This document shows positions 16,960 to 26,751 of a stretch of 64,000 nt of DNA, piece after piece. The stretch spans positions 620,001 through 684,000 of the forward strand of contig NZ_CP025781.1 of the NCBI RefSeq assembly GCF_004194535.1. The letters run 5' to 3'. Within the stretch, counting starts at the first letter, position 1. Each line of letters opens with the position of its first letter. The notes beneath the pieces were generated by a model. That model was given only the letters and a program-made list of their open reading frames with translations, did no database searches and had not been told where the DNA came from. The position numbers and the translations under genes were made by a program. The stretch is from Iodobacter fluviatilis. Lineage in GTDB: Bacteria; Pseudomonadota; Gammaproteobacteria; Burkholderiales; Chitinibacteraceae.

Positions 16960-17939
16960 CTACCCACGCCAGCGGCTCTTGGCCCACACTTTTTGCTCCG
17001 CCTCCGTAAAGTAGCTCCAAGCCACCACGCGGCTAATTTTATTACCCTGTGCCATATCCAGTGTTTTCACTTGCACCGCGCCTATCCGCTCGAGTGCTTG
17101 ATAAACCAGTGGCAAGTTATCTTGCTTAGAAACGAGGGTAGAAAACCACAAGCACTGCTGCCTAAACGGGCGGCTTTGCGAAATCATGCTACGCACAAAA
17201 CGCATCTCGCCCCCTTCGCACCACAGCTCACTACTCTGCCCGCCAAAATTTAATACGGGCGGTGGCAAGCCTTTGCCCTTGGCGTGCCCCGTGCCCAAGC
17301 TGCGTAATTTACGCCGCGTGCCACCTGCGGCATCCGCCGCCGAAGAATGAAACGGTGGGTTGCATAGGGTAAATTCAAATAAATCTGTGGACTTAATCAT
17401 CTCTTCAAAGATGTTTTCAGCATTAGCTTGGTAGCGGCAAATTAGGCCGTCTTTTAAAACTTCATTGCGTTCAAAAATTTCATAGGCGTTATCTAGCGCC
17501 AAATCATCGATATCGCAACCAACAAACTGCCAGCCATACGCTACCTTACCTAGCATTGGGTAGATGGCATTTGCCCCCACACCAACATCCAGCACTTGCA
17601 CCGCAGCACCACGCGGCACCACGCCCTTATTACTGCTTGCCAGCAAATCGGCCATAGTATGAATGTAATCAGCACGGCCTGGGATAGGCGGGCAAAGATA
17701 GCCTTCTGGCAATCCCCATTCTTTAATGCCATAAAAATGGCTGAGCAGCGCACGATTGAGCGCTTTTACAGCGGCAGGATCGGCAAAATCAACCGATTCA
17801 TCACCATAGGCATTGGGGCGACAAAGGGAGCTAAATCTGGGCAACTAATGATCAGCGCAGGGAAATCATAGCGGCCACGGTGAGGGTTACGCGGATGAAG
17901 ATTATTTTTAATAGCGGGGAATTCTTTTTTTTCAGACAT
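16960..17939 (-). pseudogene. rlmF: 23S rRNA m6A1618 methyltransferase, frameshifted
   Basis: RlmF methylates A1618 of 23S rRNA. The true start is the ATG at 17937-17939, giving [19 protein letters not shown] then [20 protein letters not shown], the family's N-terminus. That frame then breaks, and the rest ([20 protein letters not shown] onward, with SAM motif LDVGVGANAIYP and catalytic TLCNPPFH) continues in another frame to 16960. One extra base in the four-base run at 17815-17818 (GGGG on the plus strand) joins the two frames perfectly. All other motifs, including LNFGGQSSELWCEGGE, are intact. This is either a recent loss or a base-calling error. Confidence 0.88.
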
Positions 17940-18627
17940 TATAGCTACTGCTGTGCGGGGTAATCATTAGCCGAACCTTAACAGAAAACGCATCTTTACC
18001 CTAAGCAAACTGTGGCAATCGCTCTAACAGAAAAGTCATCTTTACTATATGCAAGCAGTGTCAGGAGATGGCCCCGCCCCAATCCTATCAACTTAAGGAG
18101 AATTTGTAGCTTGGGTGAGCCATCTGCGAGCTAAGTTTACCTCGTTCAGCGATATACAGCGTAATCGAACATCCTTTTGCACATAAATGTTGGGTTACGC
18201 AGGTTTGATCACCAAAAATCGGCGAACTCAACCTACACAAGCAACATGTTCTGTTGATTTTGCTTTAGCTGATAGGGCGGGGTGAAACTCGTGAGTCATA
18301 CTGAAAAACACGCGGCTTGCATCCTCCGTATGCTGATTCAACGCTTGTCATTGTGTGGCAACGCTATGGAGTCTGGCCAAGGCAATCGCATTAAGGATCA
18401 CTTGACAGCCCTGATATAGTGATTCAAGTCCATCAACTCATCATGGATGATGTCTTTGGCAAGAAACAAGGGCCAGCTACGAATTGGGACATGATTACCT
18501 GAAACCCGACACTTAAGCCCCTTATGAGAGAGCCTGCCCGAGCATAAGCCGCTCAATGATCGTTCCTACCGAGGTGAGCGGTCATTTTTTTGCCCGTAAT
18601 AAATTATTACGGCTCATTATTCAGTTT
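17940..18627. other. Non-coding region with short repeats and a stem-loop
   Basis: Almost 690 bases without a credible gene. It contains a pair of 38-base direct repeats (17977-18014 and 18023-18060). A segment around 18110-18240 contains TTGGGTGAGCC and GGCGAACTCAACCTAC and resembles a family of dispersed bacterial intergenic repeats. A stem-loop (CCGCTCA at 18549-18555 with TGAGCGG at 18575-18581) is followed by seven T, pointing rightward toward the end of the LysR gene although no rightward gene precedes it. The region may be a decayed gene. Confidence 0.5.
17977..18060. repeat. Pair of imperfect 38-bp direct repeats
   Basis: Units at 17977-18014 and 18023-18060 share about 29 of 38 bases, including TAACAGAAAA and CATCTTTAC, with an eight-base spacer. 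They lie just upstream of rlmF and could be operator-like sites or the trace of a slipped duplication. Confidence 0.6.
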
Positions 18628-19530
18628 TTAACGACTCATTGGCGTTAATTCACACTCACCCAAGATCCAATCCCTAAATACCTGTATTGGGTAGGCATCG
18701 TGTTTGCTTTTGGGGTAGACGAGGTAATAAGCATTTCGGCTTTTTACTGGATGATTAATCGCCACCACAAGCCGCCCACTAACGAGCTCTTCTTGCACTA
18801 AAAATAGAGGCAAAACCGCCATACCTAGCCCCGCCAATGCAGCTTGAATCACCATATAAAACTGCTCAAACCTTGGCCCTTTACCGGTATTTTGCGCTTG
18901 CACACCCACCGCCTCAAACCAATCGAGCCATGCTTGTGGGCGGGTGGTTTGTTGCAATAATGTAAAACCTGCCAGATCGGCAGGGCCGGTTAAAACATGG
19001 TCTTCCAATAGGCTGGGAGCGCAAACTGGGACAGTTTCTTCGCCCATCAACCAGTGATACTCCACTCCCGGCCAAGAAGTATCGCCAAAATGAATCGCCA
19101 CATCGATCTCTTCTTTAGCAAAATCAAAGGGCTTGAGGCGGGTGAGTAAATTAAGCTGAATCTCTGGGTAACGCGTGGTAAAGCTGCCCAGCCTTGGCAC
19201 TAACCAGCGCGAGCCAAAGGTCGGCAAAATCGCCAGATTCAGCGCGCCGCTGGTGCCGCTATACGCCATTAGAGCCAGTGTGGCGGCCTCGGCCTTATCT
19301 AATACATCCCGAATATCCCGCGCATAGGCCTCCCCTGCCTCGGTCAGAACTAAACGTTGTTTAATTCTATGAAAAAGCGCGCGCCCCAAAAACTCTTCCA
19401 ATAAGCGAATTTGCCGACTGACTGCGCTCTGAGTGACGTTGAGCTCTTCGGCTGCACGGGTAAAGCTAAGCTCACGAGCCGCAGCATCAAAACACTGCAA
19501 AGCGACTAAAGATGGAAGAATACGCCGCAT
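18628..19530 (-). CDS. LysR-family regulator, GcvA-like
   Basis: A 300-residue LysR-type transcription factor. The N-terminal helix-turn-helix is AARELSFTRAAEELNVTQSAVSRQIRLLEEFLG, and the effector domain begins around residue 90 (GALNLAILPTFGSRWLVPRL), which is the GcvA-type sequence. It is divergent from the DUF1338/YdiJ pair starting at 19759. LysR regulators usually control the divergent gene, so it may regulate this 2-oxoadipate/2-hydroxyglutarate step; that is inference from position only. Confidence 0.88.
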   Translation of the reverse strand: MRRILPSLVALQCFDAAARELSFTRAAEELNVTQSAVSRQIRLLEEFLGRALFHRIKQRLVLTEAGEAYARDIRDVLDKAEAATLALMAYSGTSGALNLAILPTFGSRWLVPRLGSFTTRYPEIQLNLLTRLKPFDFAKEEIDVAIHFGDTSWPGVEYHWLMGEETVPVCAPSLLEDHVLTGPADLAGFTLLQQTTRPQAWLDWFEAVGVQAQNTGKGPRFEQFYMVIQAALAGLGMAVLPLFLVQEELVSGRLVVAINHPVKSRNAYYLVYPKSKHDAYPIQVFRDWILGECELTPMSR

Positions 19531-19758
19531 AGTTCATGACATTTAGGAATGAAGTGGTAAGAATACATCGCTTGAACCTAAACGCAAATCGTCACAGACT
19601 GAAAACTTGGACTAATTGCATTTGAGTAAGGCAGGCCGTGCCCTAAGGGTAATGCAAGACCTACTGAATTCCTTCCCTCTCCCCTTATAGGAGAAGGATT
19701 GGTGGAGAGGGGTAAAAGCCCCAACAGATGTTTTTCAAATTAAAAGGGTAATACAAAA

Positions 19759-20799
19759 ATGGATCGCACTTCTTTTGATACCACCGCCATCGAAACCACG
19801 CAGCTAGGGCAATTGCTGCTGCGGGTTGCGGGTTCAGCCAAGACCCAGCAACTCTTTGCCATGATTGAAGTCGATCCACGCCTACTTGGCCCCACTAGCA
19901 ATCAAGTCAGCCGTGCTGTGCTGGCGCAAGCCATGAATATGATGCTGTTTGCACAAAACCTAAGTGCAGTGCCAGAAGGCGCACGTTATGTGGCAGAAAA
20001 GCTAGCCGCAGGCAGCAAAGTGGTGTTTGATCACGGCGCGCTGCGCACAGTAGATGCCGCGCGCACCGGTGCTTTGCCACATGGACAGCAAGCATTTAAA
20101 CGGATTTTAGAACCACTGGGCTTTGCGGTTGCCCATGTTTATCCACTTAAAAAACTAAAAATGACCGGCCGTGCATACTGCCATATTGATTTCCCTGAAG
20201 TAATTTCACAGTTTTTTGTATCCGAGCTACACGTTGAACAGTTTTCTATTAACTTTCAAGTGGCAGCCGAACGCATCGTACATAAATCACGCGATCCCTT
20301 AGAGCCACAGCACCACAGCCTGCTGCTGCAATTAGCCAGCCAAAAAGAATTAAGCTTTGATGATGCCGCCGTCTTGCTCCCTGCCTTAGTGGGCTGTTTT
20401 GATGTGCAGCACGAAGCGCCACATTTAGTGGATTATGAAACTGTACTGGCCGAATCAGCAGAAATGGCGTGGATCAGCACCGAAGGCAATCGCTTTAACC
20501 ACGCCACCGACCGTGTACCCCATGTAATAGAGCTGGCCGACGAATTGCGGGTAAAAGGCTATCCCATCAAAGACAGCGTAGAAATATCAGGCTCTGGTGC
20601 AGTAAGGCAAACCGCGCTTAAAGCCGCCATGGTGCAGCGTGTTTTTCTTGATGAAAAAAACCACCCAATCACCCGCACCGTACCCGGCTCCTTCTACGAA
20701 TTTATCAGCCGAGATAAACTACCCGATAGCGCACAGCTGGATCTGCGCTTTGATGCCTCCAATGCTCAAGGTATTTTTAAGATGACAGCGGCAAATTAA
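19759..20799 (+). CDS. DUF1338 protein, probable 2-oxoadipate dioxygenase/decarboxylase
   Basis: A 346-residue DUF1338 protein. Characterised members (HglS of Pseudomonas putida, related to YdcJ) are Fe(II) enzymes that convert 2-oxoadipate to D-2-hydroxyglutarate in D-lysine catabolism. The family's metal/substrate block is visible as VVFDHGALRTV (His and Arg, residues ~91-101), with a further His in EGNRFNHATDRVPH and the conserved EISGSGAVRQTALKA near the C-terminus. It is about 100 residues shorter than HglS, resembling a shorter subgroup. The next gene encodes a YdiJ-like D-2-hydroxyglutarate dehydrogenase, so the product of this enzyme would be the substrate of its neighbour. Confidence 0.82.
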   Translation: MDRTSFDTTAIETTQLGQLLLRVAGSAKTQQLFAMIEVDPRLLGPTSNQVSRAVLAQAMNMMLFAQNLSAVPEGARYVAEKLAAGSKVVFDHGALRTVDAARTGALPHGQQAFKRILEPLGFAVAHVYPLKKLKMTGRAYCHIDFPEVISQFFVSELHVEQFSINFQVAAERIVHKSRDPLEPQHHSLLLQLASQKELSFDDAAVLLPALVGCFDVQHEAPHLVDYETVLAESAEMAWISTEGNRFNHATDRVPHVIELADELRVKGYPIKDSVEISGSGAVRQTALKAAMVQRVFLDEKNHPITRTVPGSFYEFISRDKLPDSAQLDLRFDASNAQGIFKMTAAN

Positions 20800-20818
20800 C
20801 CGCTAAAAAATCTAAGCA

Positions 20819-20852
20819 TTGCCCACAGTCAGTATAAAGTGGGCACTTTTTT
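20819..20852 (+). terminator. Stem-loop terminator after the DUF1338 gene
   Basis: GCCCAC at 20821-20826 pairs with GTGGGC at 20839-20844, followed by an A-C and six T. It may reduce read-through into the following flavoprotein gene, which lies 175 bases downstream. Confidence 0.7.
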
Positions 20853-20973
20853 GTGCCCGCGCGTCAATGAGCTACTTTGCCGCGAGGGCAAGATAAAGCC
20901 CCTTGCCCACACCCTACTCCTAAGGCGGGTATGACGTGTCTCTCCCCTCCACAACCACCTCCATGCCCACTCC

Positions 20974-23946
20974 ATGATCCCTCGCCTCAGCAAAACACCG
21001 GCCCCAGCCTCTATCTACCTCGATTTTATTGCCGAGCTGCGTTTACGCGGCTTTGCTGGGGAAATCAGCGCCGCGCTGGCTGATCGCACTGTGCTAGCAA
21101 CGGATAATTCGATTTATCAACTATTGCCACAGGCCGTGGTTTTCCCCAAGCACCAAAACGATGTGATCCGCGTGGTTAAGCTTGCCAGCGAGCCACGCTT
21201 CCATCCCATCAAGCTTTATCCACGGGGCGGTGGTACCGGCACAAACGGACAATCTTTGGGTGATGGGCTGGTCGTTGATCTATCCAAAAATATGAACACT
21301 ATTCTGGAAATCAACGCAGATGAGCGCTGGGTACGAGTAGAAACCGGCGTAGTTAAAGATCAACTCAATAAAGAGTTGGCCAAGCACGGGCTGTTTTTTG
21401 CCCCTGAATTATCCACCTCCAACCGCGCCACCATTGGCGGCATGATTAATACCGATGCCAGCGGCCAAGGTTCCTGCCTTTACGGCAAAACACGCGATCA
21501 TGTGTTAGAGCTTGCTACGGTTTTCCTCGACGGTACGCTCTGGCGCTCGCAGCCTATACACGATGAGCTGCTGCTGCAAATTTGCAAGCAAGACGATACA
21601 GTTGGCCATGTACACGGCCTGATTACACAAATTTATAGAGATCATAGCGAGCAAATCAGTGCCACCTTTCCCAAACTAAACCGCTGCCTAACCGGCTACG
21701 ATTTAGCCCATATCAGAAATAGCGACGGCCAATTTGATCTCAATGCTATTTTGTGTGGATCAGAAGGCACGCTGGGGCTGATTGTAGAAGCCAAGCTCAA
21801 TGTACTGCCGCTACCCAAATACAGCGCACTGATTAATATTCGCTACACAAGCTTTGATGCCGCGCTGCGCGATGCCCCGCAGCTGATGGCGCTGGGTGCG
21901 GCCTCGATCGAGACCGTTGACTCCACCATTTTGCAGCTGGCCAAGGGAGATCTCATCTGGCAAGGTATTGCTGGTTTTTTCCCTGAAGACGGCGAACCTG
22001 CGCTAGGGATTAATTTACTTGAAGTACTCAGCAACGATGAAGCCGATCTCACCGCACAAATTGCCCATATCGAACAAGGCTTGGGCCATAGCCGCTTTAC
22101 CGTGGCACGAGGTGATGCGGAGGTAAAACGCATCTGGGGAATGCGTAAAAAGTCGGTTGGGCTATTAGCGAACAGAGCCGGTGAAGCCCGGCCCATTCCC
22201 TTTGTGGAAGACACCGCCGTACCGCCCGAGCACCTTGCCGATTATATTGCCGAGTTTCGCGCTCTGCTTGATGCGCACGGGCTGTTTTACGGCATGTTTG
22301 GCCATGTGGATGCTGGTGTGCTGCACGTTCGCCCCGCCATCGATATGAAAGACCCCAGCTCGCTGGCCTTAGTGCGGCAGATCAGTGATGGTGTGGCGGC
22401 GCTAACGCAAAAATATCATGGCGTTTTGTGGGGCGAGCACGGCAAGGGGCTGCGCAGCGAATACGCACCGGCTTTTTTTGGCAAGCTCTACCCCTGCATA
22501 CAGCAGATCAAGCAGGTGTTCGATCCGCATAACCAACTCAACCCTGGCAAAATCGCCACGCCATCAGCCGATGAAGCGCTGCTTAAAATCGACGCCGTGC
22601 CAACCCGTGGCCAGTATGATAGACAAATCCCAATTCATATCCGCAAAGATTACGAAGGGGCACTGCACTGCAATGGCAACGGTGCTTGTTATAACTTCGA
22701 CCCTGACGACGCCATGTGCCCATCGTGGAAAGCCACTCGCGAGCGCCGCCATTCTCCTAAAGGGCGCGCCTCTTTGATGCGTGAATGGCTACGGCAGTTG
22801 GCAGAAGTAGGCGTGGACCCTAGCAAAACTCAGCCTGCCAGTTGGCCACGCCGCTTCATCAATAGCCTGAATAAAAAAGGGGACTTTTCAGCAGAAGTTA
22901 TGGAAGCCATGAACGGCTGCCTAGCGTGTAAATCCTGTGCAGGGCAATGCCCAGTTAAGGTGGATATTCCGGCGCTACGCTCACAATTTATGCATCTTTA
23001 TTACGGCCGCTATGTGCGCCCCGCCAAGGATTATCTGGTGGCCAGCCTAGAGGCCACGCTGCCACTGCTAGCAAAAATGCCACGTCTATACAACAGGCTA
23101 GTAAGCCATCCCTTATCAAAAAAGCTGCAAAAACAGTTTAATTTGGTGGAAAGCCCGCAGCTGAGCGGCATTGATCTACAGGCTGCCTTATTGCACCGTG
23201 GCTTTGCCATTGCAAGCGCAAATACGCCAAATACCCCTGGCTCCGTGATTATCGTGCAGGATGCGTTTACCAGCTTTTTTGAAACGCAGCTAGTGCTGGA
23301 TGTGTTTGAGCTACTGAAAAAACTCGGCTTCAACCCGCTACTCGCGCCCTACAGACCCAATGGAAAACCGCTGCATGTAAACGGCTTTTTGCCGCAGTTT
23401 GCTCGCCTTGCCGCAGATAACAGCAAGATGCTGCAAGCACTGGCCCAAAGTGGCATACCGCTGGTGGGGATCGATCCTTCCATGACGCTAACTTACCGCA
23501 GCGAATACGCCAAAACACTGGCAAATCCGCCCCAAGTCGCCCTGCTACAAGAGTGGTTGGTAGAAGCGCTAGCCAAGCGCCCCGCAACACCCGCCCATAC
23601 CGCGCAAAGCTTTACCCTGCTACCGCATTGCAGCGAAAAAACCAATGTCGCCAGCGCATATAGCGATTGGGATAAAATCTTCAACGCCCTAGGCCATCGC
23701 CTTGCCACCCAAGCGGCAGGTTGCTGCGGCATGGCGGGCACGTTTGGGCACGAGGCAGATCATAGAGTGATGTCAGAGCAAATTTACGCCCAGAGCTGGG
23801 GTAAAATTGTGGCGCAGCACGCTGAGGTGAATTCAAATCAATCCAAGCTGCTTGCCACCGGTTATTCCTGCCGTTGCCAAGCAAAGCTGATCGATCAAGC
23901 CACGCTACGCCACCCTGTGCAGGCATTGCTGGCAACACTCGAATGA
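20974..23946 (+). CDS. YdiJ-like FAD/4Fe-4S D-2-hydroxyglutarate dehydrogenase
   Basis: A 990-residue flavoprotein. It has an FAD-binding type 4 domain (GGGTGTNGQSLGDGLVVDLS near residue 86 and NRATIGGMINTDASGQG near 150) and the linked-oxidase C domain (VEDTAVPPEHLADYIAEF, GHVDAGVLHVRP). A 4Fe-4S module follows at residue ~648 (CLACKSCAGQCPVKVDIP), and a C-terminal CCG-type region contains CCGMAGTFGHE near residue 917. E. coli YdiJ (1018 residues) has the same architecture and oxidises D-2-hydroxyglutarate to 2-oxoglutarate. With the DUF1338 gene just upstream, the pair would carry 2-oxoadipate to 2-oxoglutarate. The start codon is the first in-frame ATG before the conserved region. Confidence 0.88.
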   Translation: MIPRLSKTPAPASIYLDFIAELRLRGFAGEISAALADRTVLATDNSIYQLLPQAVVFPKHQNDVIRVVKLASEPRFHPIKLYPRGGGTGTNGQSLGDGLVVDLSKNMNTILEINADERWVRVETGVVKDQLNKELAKHGLFFAPELSTSNRATIGGMINTDASGQGSCLYGKTRDHVLELATVFLDGTLWRSQPIHDELLLQICKQDDTVGHVHGLITQIYRDHSEQISATFPKLNRCLTGYDLAHIRNSDGQFDLNAILCGSEGTLGLIVEAKLNVLPLPKYSALINIRYTSFDAALRDAPQLMALGAASIETVDSTILQLAKGDLIWQGIAGFFPEDGEPALGINLLEVLSNDEADLTAQIAHIEQGLGHSRFTVARGDAEVKRIWGMRKKSVGLLANRAGEARPIPFVEDTAVPPEHLADYIAEFRALLDAHGLFYGMFGHVDAGVLHVRPAIDMKDPSSLALVRQISDGVAALTQKYHGVLWGEHGKGLRSEYAPAFFGKLYPCIQQIKQVFDPHNQLNPGKIATPSADEALLKIDAVPTRGQYDRQIPIHIRKDYEGALHCNGNGACYNFDPDDAMCPSWKATRERRHSPKGRASLMREWLRQLAEVGVDPSKTQPASWPRRFINSLNKKGDFSAEVMEAMNGCLACKSCAGQCPVKVDIPALRSQFMHLYYGRYVRPAKDYLVASLEATLPLLAKMPRLYNRLVSHPLSKKLQKQFNLVESPQLSGIDLQAALLHRGFAIASANTPNTPGSVIIVQDAFTSFFETQLVLDVFELLKKLGFNPLLAPYRPNGKPLHVNGFLPQFARLAADNSKMLQALAQSGIPLVGIDPSMTLTYRSEYAKTLANPPQVALLQEWLVEALAKRPATPAHTAQSFTLLPHCSEKTNVASAYSDWDKIFNALGHRLATQAAGCCGMAGTFGHEADHRVMSEQIYAQSWGKIVAQHAEVNSNQSKLLATGYSCRCQAKLIDQATLRHPVQALLATLE

Positions 23947-23992
23947 TTGAGCTAAGGGGCGGCTACTAATGATGGGGCATAGCAGCCGTCGC

Positions 23993-24652
23993 TTAGTAAC
24001 TTAATGCCATTTCACCCAAGCTCAGTAGCAAGCCATCCCGCGTTGAAACAACGCACAGCGCTTGCCAATCTTGCAGCACCGCCAATATATTGGGGTGCAA
24101 CTTTTGCCTCCCCCCTATTTGCACCACTTGGCAGCCTGCGGCCAGAGCACTAGCAATACCCGCTGGCGCATCTTCAAAAACGATACAATCCTGCGGCGCA
24201 AAATTAAGGCGGCTAGCGGCTAGGCGATACGCTTCAGGATCTGGTTTACCCACGCTCACATCTTCTGCACAAACAATATGAGCAGGAATAGGCAGCTGAC
24301 AATGGCTCAGGCGATTACTGGCCAGTTGCAAGCCAGCCGAAGTCACCACCGTCCAGCGATGGCTTGGGAGCGCTGCTAAAAATTGCGTCGCCCCTAAGAT
24401 CTGCACCACGCCCGTGCAATCATCCGCCTCGTACTGATCCACCCACCGCCCTTCTGCAACGCAATCTAAATGCGGGGCAACGCGGCGAATGGTGTCTTCT
24501 GAACGCACACCCTGCTGAATCGCCATTACCCTGGCAAAATCAATATCATGACGCTGGCACCACGCCGACCAAACTTCAGCCACCTTGCTCGATGAATCTA
24601 CCAGTGTGCCATCCATATCAAATAACAAAGCCTGCGCATTTAAAAACATCAT
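23993..24652 (-). CDS. HAD-family sugar-phosphate phosphatase (YfbT-like)
   Basis: A haloacid-dehalogenase phosphatase of 219 residues from the chosen ATG at 24650-24652, which has AGGAG seven bases upstream. An in-frame Met 23 residues earlier lacks a site. Motif I is LLFDMDGTLVDSS, motif II TVVTSAG, motif III around VGKPDPEAY, and motif IV FEDAPAGIASALAAG. The DxDGT and cap layout resemble YfbT/YqaB sugar phosphatases. It is divergent from an AraC regulator with a ~110-base shared promoter region, so it may be under that regulator. Confidence 0.85.
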   Translation of the reverse strand: MMFLNAQALLFDMDGTLVDSSSKVAEVWSAWCQRHDIDFARVMAIQQGVRSEDTIRRVAPHLDCVAEGRWVDQYEADDCTGVVQILGATQFLAALPSHRWTVVTSAGLQLASNRLSHCQLPIPAHIVCAEDVSVGKPDPEAYRLAASRLNFAPQDCIVFEDAPAGIASALAAGCQVVQIGGRQKLHPNILAVLQDWQALCVVSTRDGLLLSLGEMALSY

Positions 24653-24762
24653 CTGACTGCTCCTGTAAATAAAACCATTCTGCCCGATCTCTTTACAGCA
24701 AAGTTCCAGATCTGGCTGCATTTCTTCTACAATCAGCTCATAAATCAGAACGGTGGATCAAA

Positions 24763-25596
24763 ATGCTAGTAAGGGAGTGGGTTGGAAATACACAGGGGCA
24801 AGGTTGGCAGTATTTATACTCCCAAGATCAGCTCTGCCCGTTTCAATGGCATTACCACCCTGAATTTGAGCTGACCTTTACCCAACACGCCCAAGGAATA
24901 CGCTATATCGGCAGCGATGCCAGCCCATTTGGCCTGCTCGATTTAGCGCTCGTTGCGCCCAATCAGCCCCATACTTGGCACTCCAGCCCAGAAGGGGGCT
25001 TAAAAGAAGTGCAAGTGGCCTACTTTACTTTGGGATGGTTACAAACACTGGCTGCCCAAGGCGCGCCCGAGCTCTACTCTCTTTGCCAGTGGCTAAAACA
25101 AATCCACACAGGCGTAATTTTTAGCCCCAGCGTTTGCCAAGAATTAGCACCTCAGTTTGCGCTATTGCATACCTTGCGCGGGCTGGCACGCTTAAGCTGC
25201 TTATTGGATATCCTAGCCCGCCTACAGCAAGATTCAGAAATGCGTCTCTTACAAGGGGAGCTACATAATGGTGATCGGCGTTTAAACGATGCCTTAAGTT
25301 ATTTGCAAGCGCATTACACCCAACGCCCTACTCTGGACGATTTAGCCCTTGCGGCCAAAGCCAGCAGCGCCACCATCAAACGGCTTTTTGCCGAGCAAAT
25401 GCAAACTAGCTTTAGTGCGCTGCTGGTGCAGCTGCGTATTGGCAAAGCCTGCCAACTTTTACTACACAGCAAGCAATCCATTCCTGCCATAGCTCAAGCC
25501 AGTGGTTTTCCTACCTTGAGCCAGTTTTATCGTAAATTTGTAGAGCTAAAAGGCTGCACACCAGCAAGCTACCGCAAGCAATACCGACTGCCTTAA
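24763..25596 (+). CDS. AraC-family transcriptional regulator with cupin sensor
   Basis: A 277-residue regulator. The N-terminal ~150 residues form a cupin/AraC-type sensor (FQWHYHPEFELTFTQHAQG, HTWHSSP). The C-terminal ~100 residues hold two helix-turn-helix motifs: LDDLALAAKASSATIKRLFAEQM and IPAIAQASGFPTLSQFYRKFVELKG, ending in the typical CTPASYRKQYR. Sugar-sensing members of this type control the gene they diverge from, here the HAD phosphatase. The effector is unknown. Confidence 0.88.
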   Translation: MLVREWVGNTQGQGWQYLYSQDQLCPFQWHYHPEFELTFTQHAQGIRYIGSDASPFGLLDLALVAPNQPHTWHSSPEGGLKEVQVAYFTLGWLQTLAAQGAPELYSLCQWLKQIHTGVIFSPSVCQELAPQFALLHTLRGLARLSCLLDILARLQQDSEMRLLQGELHNGDRRLNDALSYLQAHYTQRPTLDDLALAAKASSATIKRLFAEQMQTSFSALLVQLRIGKACQLLLHSKQSIPAIAQASGFPTLSQFYRKFVELKGCTPASYRKQYRLP

Positions 25597-25758
25597 GCAC
25601 ACGCATCATTTTTACGGCTGCATTCTGTTCCGCAAAATACACAAACTACACCCTGATTTATGCAGATCATCTCAACAGCATTATGGATTACTTACTTAAA
25701 GGACATAATTGCCACTATCAATTTCAGATTAGTCATACTCACAATATAAGGAAAAAGC

Positions 25759-26555
25759 ATGAAACGTCTAATCCCCACTCTAGTGCTCGTAATATGCACA
25801 ATTCAACTTAATCCAGCCTATGCTTTTTCTTTATTTAGTAAAACCATCCAAGGCTCTGGGCATCTAGAAAAACAAACGCGAATGCTGCCTGCATTTAATC
25901 GTATTGATAGTGAAACAACTGGCCGCGTAGAAATCATTCAAGGTAATCAAGAAAGCATCACAATTGAAAGTGACGATAATATTATTCCCGCCATTGAAAC
26001 CGTTGTAGAAAATGGCGGGCTTAAAATTAGGCACAAGCGCATTGATTTAAATACCAAAACACTGAATATTATTGTGCGCGTCAAAGAGCTAAAGAGCATT
26101 AACTTAGCAGGCTCTGGCTCTATTTATGCCAAACCGCTCACGGCTAAAAAACTAACCATTAATACGGCAGGCTCAGGCACAGTAGAACTAAGCAAGCTAG
26201 ATGTGAGTAATGTTAGTGTGAACTTAGGCGGCTCGGGCAGCGTACAGGTTCAAGAGCTGCAAAGTAGCGATTTAGATGTTTCACTGGGGGCAGTGGCTCA
26301 TTTAAATCTGCAGGCAATGTCAATATATTAACGATTTCAATGGGTGGCTCTGGCCAAATTGATACGATGCAATTAAAAGCCAAGATTGTGAAGCTAAGCA
26401 TGGCGGGATCTGGACAAGTTATTGTTGCCGCTAAAGACCAGCTCAGTGCCAGCGTTGCAGGCTCAGGCCATATTCAATACTACGGTGATCCACAAACACA
26501 TTTATCTATGATGGGATCAGCCACTTTAAAACGAATGGGTGCATTTCCTATTTAA
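25759..26555 (+). pseudogene. DUF2807 (head GIN) secreted protein, frameshifted
   Basis: A DUF2807-type protein with signal peptide MKRLIPTLVLVICTIQLNPAYAFS and many GSG-containing beta-helical turns (LAGSGSIYA, TAGSGTVEL, LGGSGSVQV). The first frame ends at 26331 just after VSLGAVAHL. The correct continuation (SLGGSGSFKSAGNVNILTIS, then MGGSGQIDTMQLKA to KRMGAFPI) lies in another frame and stops at 26555. Adding one G to the G5 run at 26286-26290 restores a single uninterrupted protein of about 265 residues, a normal family length. The role of the family is not known; it is usually placed on the cell surface or in the periplasm. Confidence 0.85.
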
Positions 26556-26583
26556 TAAACCTAAAGGCTTAAGCATTGGTAGG

Positions 26584-26751
26584 CTAGCAGCCTGTCGGAC
26601 TTAAGCGATCGTAGCGAGGGGAAGTCCGGTTTGAGGCAGATTTCGCCGGTTTTTGAGGCGAATAGCTGGCTATTTAACGAAAAAATGCGTTGAATATGGC
26701 CAAATCCAACTTTTCCGAAGTAGGTCAGTCTTAAGTCCGACAGGCTGCTAG
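26584..26751. repeat. 168-bp palindromic MITE-like element, copy B
   Basis: Same length and orientation as copy A at 11613-11780, with near-perfect ends (CTAGCAGCCTGTCGGACTTA at the left and the reverse at the right). A few internal differences are scattered, for example GGGGAAGTCCGG instead of GGGAAGGACCGG. It sits just after the DUF2807 gene. Confidence 0.88.
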
